From VRUE01 sp963697805 (GTDB lineage: Bacteria; Actinomycetota; Thermoleophilia; Solirubrobacterales; 70-9), in the NCBI GenBank assembly GCA_963697805.1, contig CAVOPB010000003.1, forward strand, positions 186,001 to 250,000: a DNA stretch of 64,000 nucleotides, read 5' to 3'. The notes below the pieces were generated by a model. That model was not told the origin of the DNA. It ran no database searches and was given only the letters and a program-made list of their open reading frames with translations. Positions 61,181 through 64,000 of this stretch are shown one piece after another. A program made the translations under genes and the position numbers. Every line of letters begins with the position of its first letter. Position 1 is the stretch's first letter.

Positions 61181-61485
61181 GAAGGAGGCCGGTGCGCCTC
61201 CCTCCCTGCTGGGTTGTCCGCTGCGCGGACAACAGGACGCCGCAGATCGGCAGGCCCACCGGCCTCCTCCCCTCGACGCCGGAGCGACGGCACAATTGGG
61301 GAGGGGTGGGGGCCGCGGGGGCGGGGGCGCAGCGGGCGCGGGCGGCCGAAGCCGTCGTCGGAGTCCTCGGCGGCATTGCCCTCGGACTCCGGTTCGCGGC
61401 TCGCCCACCAGACCAGCCAGAGCGAGCCGAAGACGGGGATCTTCAGCACGACGAGCAGGAAGAAGATCGGTAGGAACCCGTGCAT
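61168..61485 (-). CDS. Small single-span membrane protein, hypothetical
   Basis: About 105 residues from the ATG at 61485: MHGFLPIFFLLVVLKIPVFG, then SLWLVWWASREPE, a convincing membrane segment. A Pro/Arg-rich cytoplasmic-type tail of low complexity follows. It begins six bases downstream of the HAD gene's stop on the same strand, so co-transcription is likely. No family recognised; the tail end may be inflated by GC-driven open frame. Confidence 0.5.
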   Translation of the reverse strand: MHGFLPIFFLLVVLKIPVFGSLWLVWWASREPESEGNAAEDSDDGFGRPRPLRPRPRGPHPSPIVPSLRRRGEEAGGPADLRRPVVRAADNPAGREAHRPPSHAA

Positions 61486-61490
61486 CGCCG

Positions 61491-61970
61491 TCAGTCTAGA
61501 CCGCGTGCCCACGCCGTCAAAGCCTCGACCTGAACCTCCTCGAGGCCGAGCTCGGACTCGGTCGGGACCAGCAGCGTCGGCTCCTCGCGGCCCCGCGCCC
61601 ACTCGTAACAGCTCTCATCGAAGCTGTCGTCGATCCAGGCCAGGGCCCGGCCACTTCCGTACTCGTCGAGCGGGCCGAGCTTCCAGTGGGCGGATCCGAA
61701 GCGGGCGGCGCCGTCGAATCTCAGGTGGGGCAGCTCCGGCAGGCCGAGGATGTTCGGCAGGTAGTCGTTGGCTTTTTCCTCCCAGCCGGTCGCCCAGACG
61801 AGGTCGTAGTGACCCGAGAGCCGCTTCAGCCGCTCGCCGGCGGCGAGCGAGATGCAGTGCACCATCCCGTCGACCAGCTCGAACCGCGCCTCCTCGCGGC
61901 TCGGCGGCTGCTCGAAGCCGAACAGGGAGATCACCCCGTCGACATCGACGGCGAGGATCGGGCGGCTCAT
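61491..61970 (-). CDS. HAD-like small protein
   Basis: 159 residues. It starts MSRPILAVDVDGVISLFG, the DxD motif I of HAD phosphatases (D-V-D-G-V). 'YDLVWATGWEEKANDYLPNI' corresponds to the motif II area and 'LAWIDDSFDESCYEWARGRE' carries the acidic motif IV. It is shorter than most HAD hydrolases and resembles the HAD-type domains often annotated as hypothetical in actinobacteria. Probably a phosphatase; substrate unknown. Co-oriented with rpsG downstream of it. Confidence 0.75.
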   Translation of the reverse strand: MSRPILAVDVDGVISLFGFEQPPSREEARFELVDGMVHCISLAAGERLKRLSGHYDLVWATGWEEKANDYLPNILGLPELPHLRFDGAARFGSAHWKLGPLDEYGSGRALAWIDDSFDESCYEWARGREEPTLLVPTESELGLEEVQVEALTAWARGLD

Positions 61971-62000
61971 TCCGACACCGCGCTCATGGGGTCAGGCTAG

Positions 62001-62471
62001 CTACCAGCGGTAGTGCGCGAAGGCCTTGTTGGCCTGGGCCATGCGGTAGATGTCGTCCTTCCGCTTCCAGGCCCCGCCCTGTTGCTGGGTCGAGTCGAGG
62101 ATTTCGCTGGCGAGCCGGTCCGACATCGAGTACTCGCGGCGGTTGCGTGCGAAGTCGACGAGCCAGCGGACCGCGAGGGTGCGGGCGCGCCGCGCCGGGA
62201 CCTCGACAGGGACCTGGTAGGTGGCGCCGCCGACGCGGCGGGAGCGGACCTCGAGGACGGGGGTCAGCTGTTTGATCGCCGCCTCGAGGGTCTCGACCGG
62301 ATCCTCGCTGCTGCGCTCGCCGACGATCGCCAGCGCGTCGTAGACGATCCGCTCGGCGAGTGACTTTTTACCGTCGCGCATCACCTTGTTGATCGTCTGC
62401 TGGACGAGCCTGTTGCGGTGGCGCGCGTCGGACTCGACAGGGCGGATCTGGGCGGCGGAACGACGCGGCAT
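62001..62471 (-). CDS. rpsG: Ribosomal protein uS7
   Basis: 156 residues, standard length: MPRRSAAQIRPVESDARHRN, RLVQQTINKVMRDGKKSLAE, ending MAQANKAFAHYRW. It nucleates the 30S head. Its ATG overlaps the rpsL stop (TGATG). Located on the minus strand, opposite to the rplJL-rpoBC genes and to fusA. Confidence 0.97.
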   Translation of the reverse strand: MPRRSAAQIRPVESDARHRNRLVQQTINKVMRDGKKSLAERIVYDALAIVGERSSEDPVETLEAAIKQLTPVLEVRSRRVGGATYQVPVEVPARRARTLAVRWLVDFARNRREYSMSDRLASEILDSTQQQGGAWKRKDDIYRMAQANKAFAHYRW

Positions 62472-62866
62472 CAGGAAGCCTTGACGCCGTAGCGAGAGCG
62501 GGCCTGCTTGCGGTCGGAGACGCCGGCGGCGTCGAGCGTGCCTCGGACGACCTTGTAGCGGACGCCCGGCAGGTCCTTGACCCGGCCGCCGCGGACCAGG
62601 ACCACGGAGTGCTCCTGCAGGTTGTGACCCTCGCCGGGGATGTAGGTGGTGACCTCCATCCCGTTGGTCAGGCGCACACGGGCGATCTTGCGAAGCGCGG
62701 AGTTCGGCTTCTTCGGGGTTACGGTCGCGACACGGGTGCAGACGCCACGCCTCTGCGGCGCCGAGACCCTCTTCTTGCGCCCCTGGCCCGACTTGAGGCC
62801 CGGCGTCGTCGTCTTCTTCTTAGGGCGCTTGCGGCCCTTGCGAATAAGTTGATTCGTGTTCGGCAC
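62471..62866 (-). CDS. rpsL: Ribosomal protein uS12
   Basis: 131 residues from a GTG start (MPNTNQLIRKGRKRPKKKTT). The decoding-site loops are normal: 'TPKKPNSALRKIARVRLTNG' and 'RGGRVKDLPGVRYKVVRG', so the lysines linked to streptomycin response in other bacteria are the wild-type residues. A longer open frame upstream is not S12-like. Translationally coupled to rpsG. Confidence 0.96.
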   Translation of the reverse strand: MPNTNQLIRKGRKRPKKKTTTPGLKSGQGRKKRVSAPQRRGVCTRVATVTPKKPNSALRKIARVRLTNGMEVTTYIPGEGHNLQEHSVVLVRGGRVKDLPGVRYKVVRGTLDAAGVSDRKQARSRYGVKAS

Positions 62867-63696
62867 GGTCGCGCATGGTAGCGGGCTGCGGCTCTCGGAG
62901 CGAGGATGAGCAGGATTCCGCCGAGCATCAAGCCCCCCGTCGCAGCCAGCTCGGCGTAGAACCCGTCCTGCAGCACCGCCGTCGCCCCCGCGAAGCGCGC
63001 CGCCTGGGAGCCGGTGTCGAGTCCGGCCGGCCGGTCGATGAGCAGGACGACGCCCAGCCCGATCAGGCCGAGGACGAAGACGATCCGGCCGAGCCGGTTG
63101 CGCCCGGTCGCCGCCGCCAGCACCGCGAGCGCCGCGGCGAGCGCCCCGACGGGGGCCAGCAGGTAGGCGTGGGCGGCGCCGGCGGCTTCGACGCCGACGA
63201 GAGGGGGGGAGGCGCCCGGCAGTCCCGCGTACCCCGGCTGCCCGACCTCGACCCCGCGGTAGTCGATGAACTGCGAGACGACCAGGCAGACCCCGGCGGC
63301 GAAGATCACCGAGCAGATCGCGCGTTCGGGGGTGAGGATCGCGCTTAGCCTGGTGGCGACCCGGATCGCCCGGTCGCGTGTCCCAAGCAGCCGCCGTTCC
63401 AGGAACGAGAAGCCGCGGAGGAGGAGGACGCCGACCGGACGCAGGCGACGACCGACCCATCGCGACCCGCGCTTCGCGGCCGTGGCTACCCGCCGCAGCC
63501 GGCGCTCGATCGGCGGCCAGAAGCGGACCATCAGGCGGTTGACCCTCTGATCCAGCCTCCTCGTCGCCTGCTGCGCCCGGCTCCAGGCGAGGCGCGGAAG
63601 CGCGCGCAGGCGACGCCTCGTCGCTGCTATCATCGCGCGTCGCTCAGGCTTCTTTTTTGCTGGACGTTTCGCCGGGCCCGCGAGGGCCTTTTTCAT
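62719..63696 (-). CDS. Integral membrane protein overlapping rpsL
   Basis: Up to 325 residues (start 63696, MKKALAGPAKRPAKKKPERR; 63633 is an alternative). A very basic, Arg-rich N-terminal region (~120 residues) is followed by about four membrane segments (ICSVIFAAGVCLVVSQF; LLAPVGALAAALAVLAAA; IVFVLGLIGLGVVLLI; GGLMLGGILLILA). The last ~50 codons run through the start of rpsL in another frame and are Arg-rich, so the true functional end may be close to 62866. No family recognised. Divergent from fusA. Confidence 0.6.
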   Translation of the reverse strand: MKKALAGPAKRPAKKKPERRAMIAATRRRLRALPRLAWSRAQQATRRLDQRVNRLMVRFWPPIERRLRRVATAAKRGSRWVGRRLRPVGVLLLRGFSFLERRLLGTRDRAIRVATRLSAILTPERAICSVIFAAGVCLVVSQFIDYRGVEVGQPGYAGLPGASPPLVGVEAAGAAHAYLLAPVGALAAALAVLAAATGRNRLGRIVFVLGLIGLGVVLLIDRPAGLDTGSQAARFAGATAVLQDGFYAELAATGGLMLGGILLILAPRAAARYHARPCRTRINLFARAASALRRRRRRRASSRARGARRGSRRRRGVASAPVSRP

Positions 63697-63769
63697 GCGC
63701 CGATCCCGGCCTTTGCCGGAAGGCTCTCTTTTCGTTCCCCTCTTCACTCCGACCCCGTACCTTAAGACC

Positions 63770-64000
<231 letters not shown>

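Overview
ORGANISM. The DNA is very GC-rich, with GTG and TTG starts, tightly packed genes and an actinobacterial-style rpoB-rpoC pair. The tandem-TetR protein, the proteins with lysine/cysteine-rich tails and the 'NSVG-KQLK' membrane-anchored proteins suggest a deep-branching actinobacterium of the Thermoleophilia/Solirubrobacterales type. This placement is inferred from protein style, not computed.

LAYOUT. (1) 1-4545: the end of a family-2 glycosyltransferase (minus strand), a histidine kinase/response regulator pair (plus) and a tandem TetR regulator (minus). (2) 4733-43923: about 39 kb almost entirely occupied by exported proteins in two consecutive co-directional units. Unit A (genes A1-A11, 4942-26648) and unit B (B2-B9 and B11, 26847-43923) carry the same gene order, and each starts with a near-consensus TTGACA-17-TNTTAT promoter. 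The genes are: large NHL-propeller/FN3-like/PD40-propeller proteins (A1, A2, A4; B2, B4); ~930-residue proteins with four internal Cys-pair repeats (A3, A5; B3, B5); a membrane-anchored protein with a possible lectin-like end (A6; B6); two single-unit relatives of the Cys-pair repeat (A7, A8; B7, B8); a small helical exported protein (A9; B9); and lipoproteins (A10 in unit A only; A11 and B11). (3) 43992-46955: a PucR-type regulator, an orphan A7/A8 relative (C1), a Sap/GAP-family membrane protein and tRNA-Thr(GGT). (4) 46957-59765: acyl-CoA dehydrogenase, then rpmG-secE-nusG-rplK-rplA-rplJ-rplL-rpoB-rpoC. (5) 59861-64000: a flavin monooxygenase, a small membrane protein, a HAD-like protein, rpsG and rpsL on the minus strand, a membrane protein overlapping rpsL, and the start of fusA on the plus strand.

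HOW IT WORKS TOGETHER. The exported-protein units look like operons. Stop and start codons overlap (GTGA, or ATGG-x-TGA), and the Gly-rich or Arg/Gly-rich last codons of one gene supply the Shine-Dalgarno sequence of the next. All products carry signal peptides, lipoboxes or one N-terminal membrane segment. No enzyme, sortase signal or transporter is visible in the units. The simplest reading is a multi-protein extracellular or wall-associated assembly of unknown role, duplicated as a block. These genes also use GAA for Glu almost exclusively, whereas neighbouring housekeeping genes use GAG. The rest of the window is core information-processing machinery, with some unusual details: acidic tails on L1, L10 and RpoB, and an inverted rpsL-rpsG pair next to a divergent fusA.
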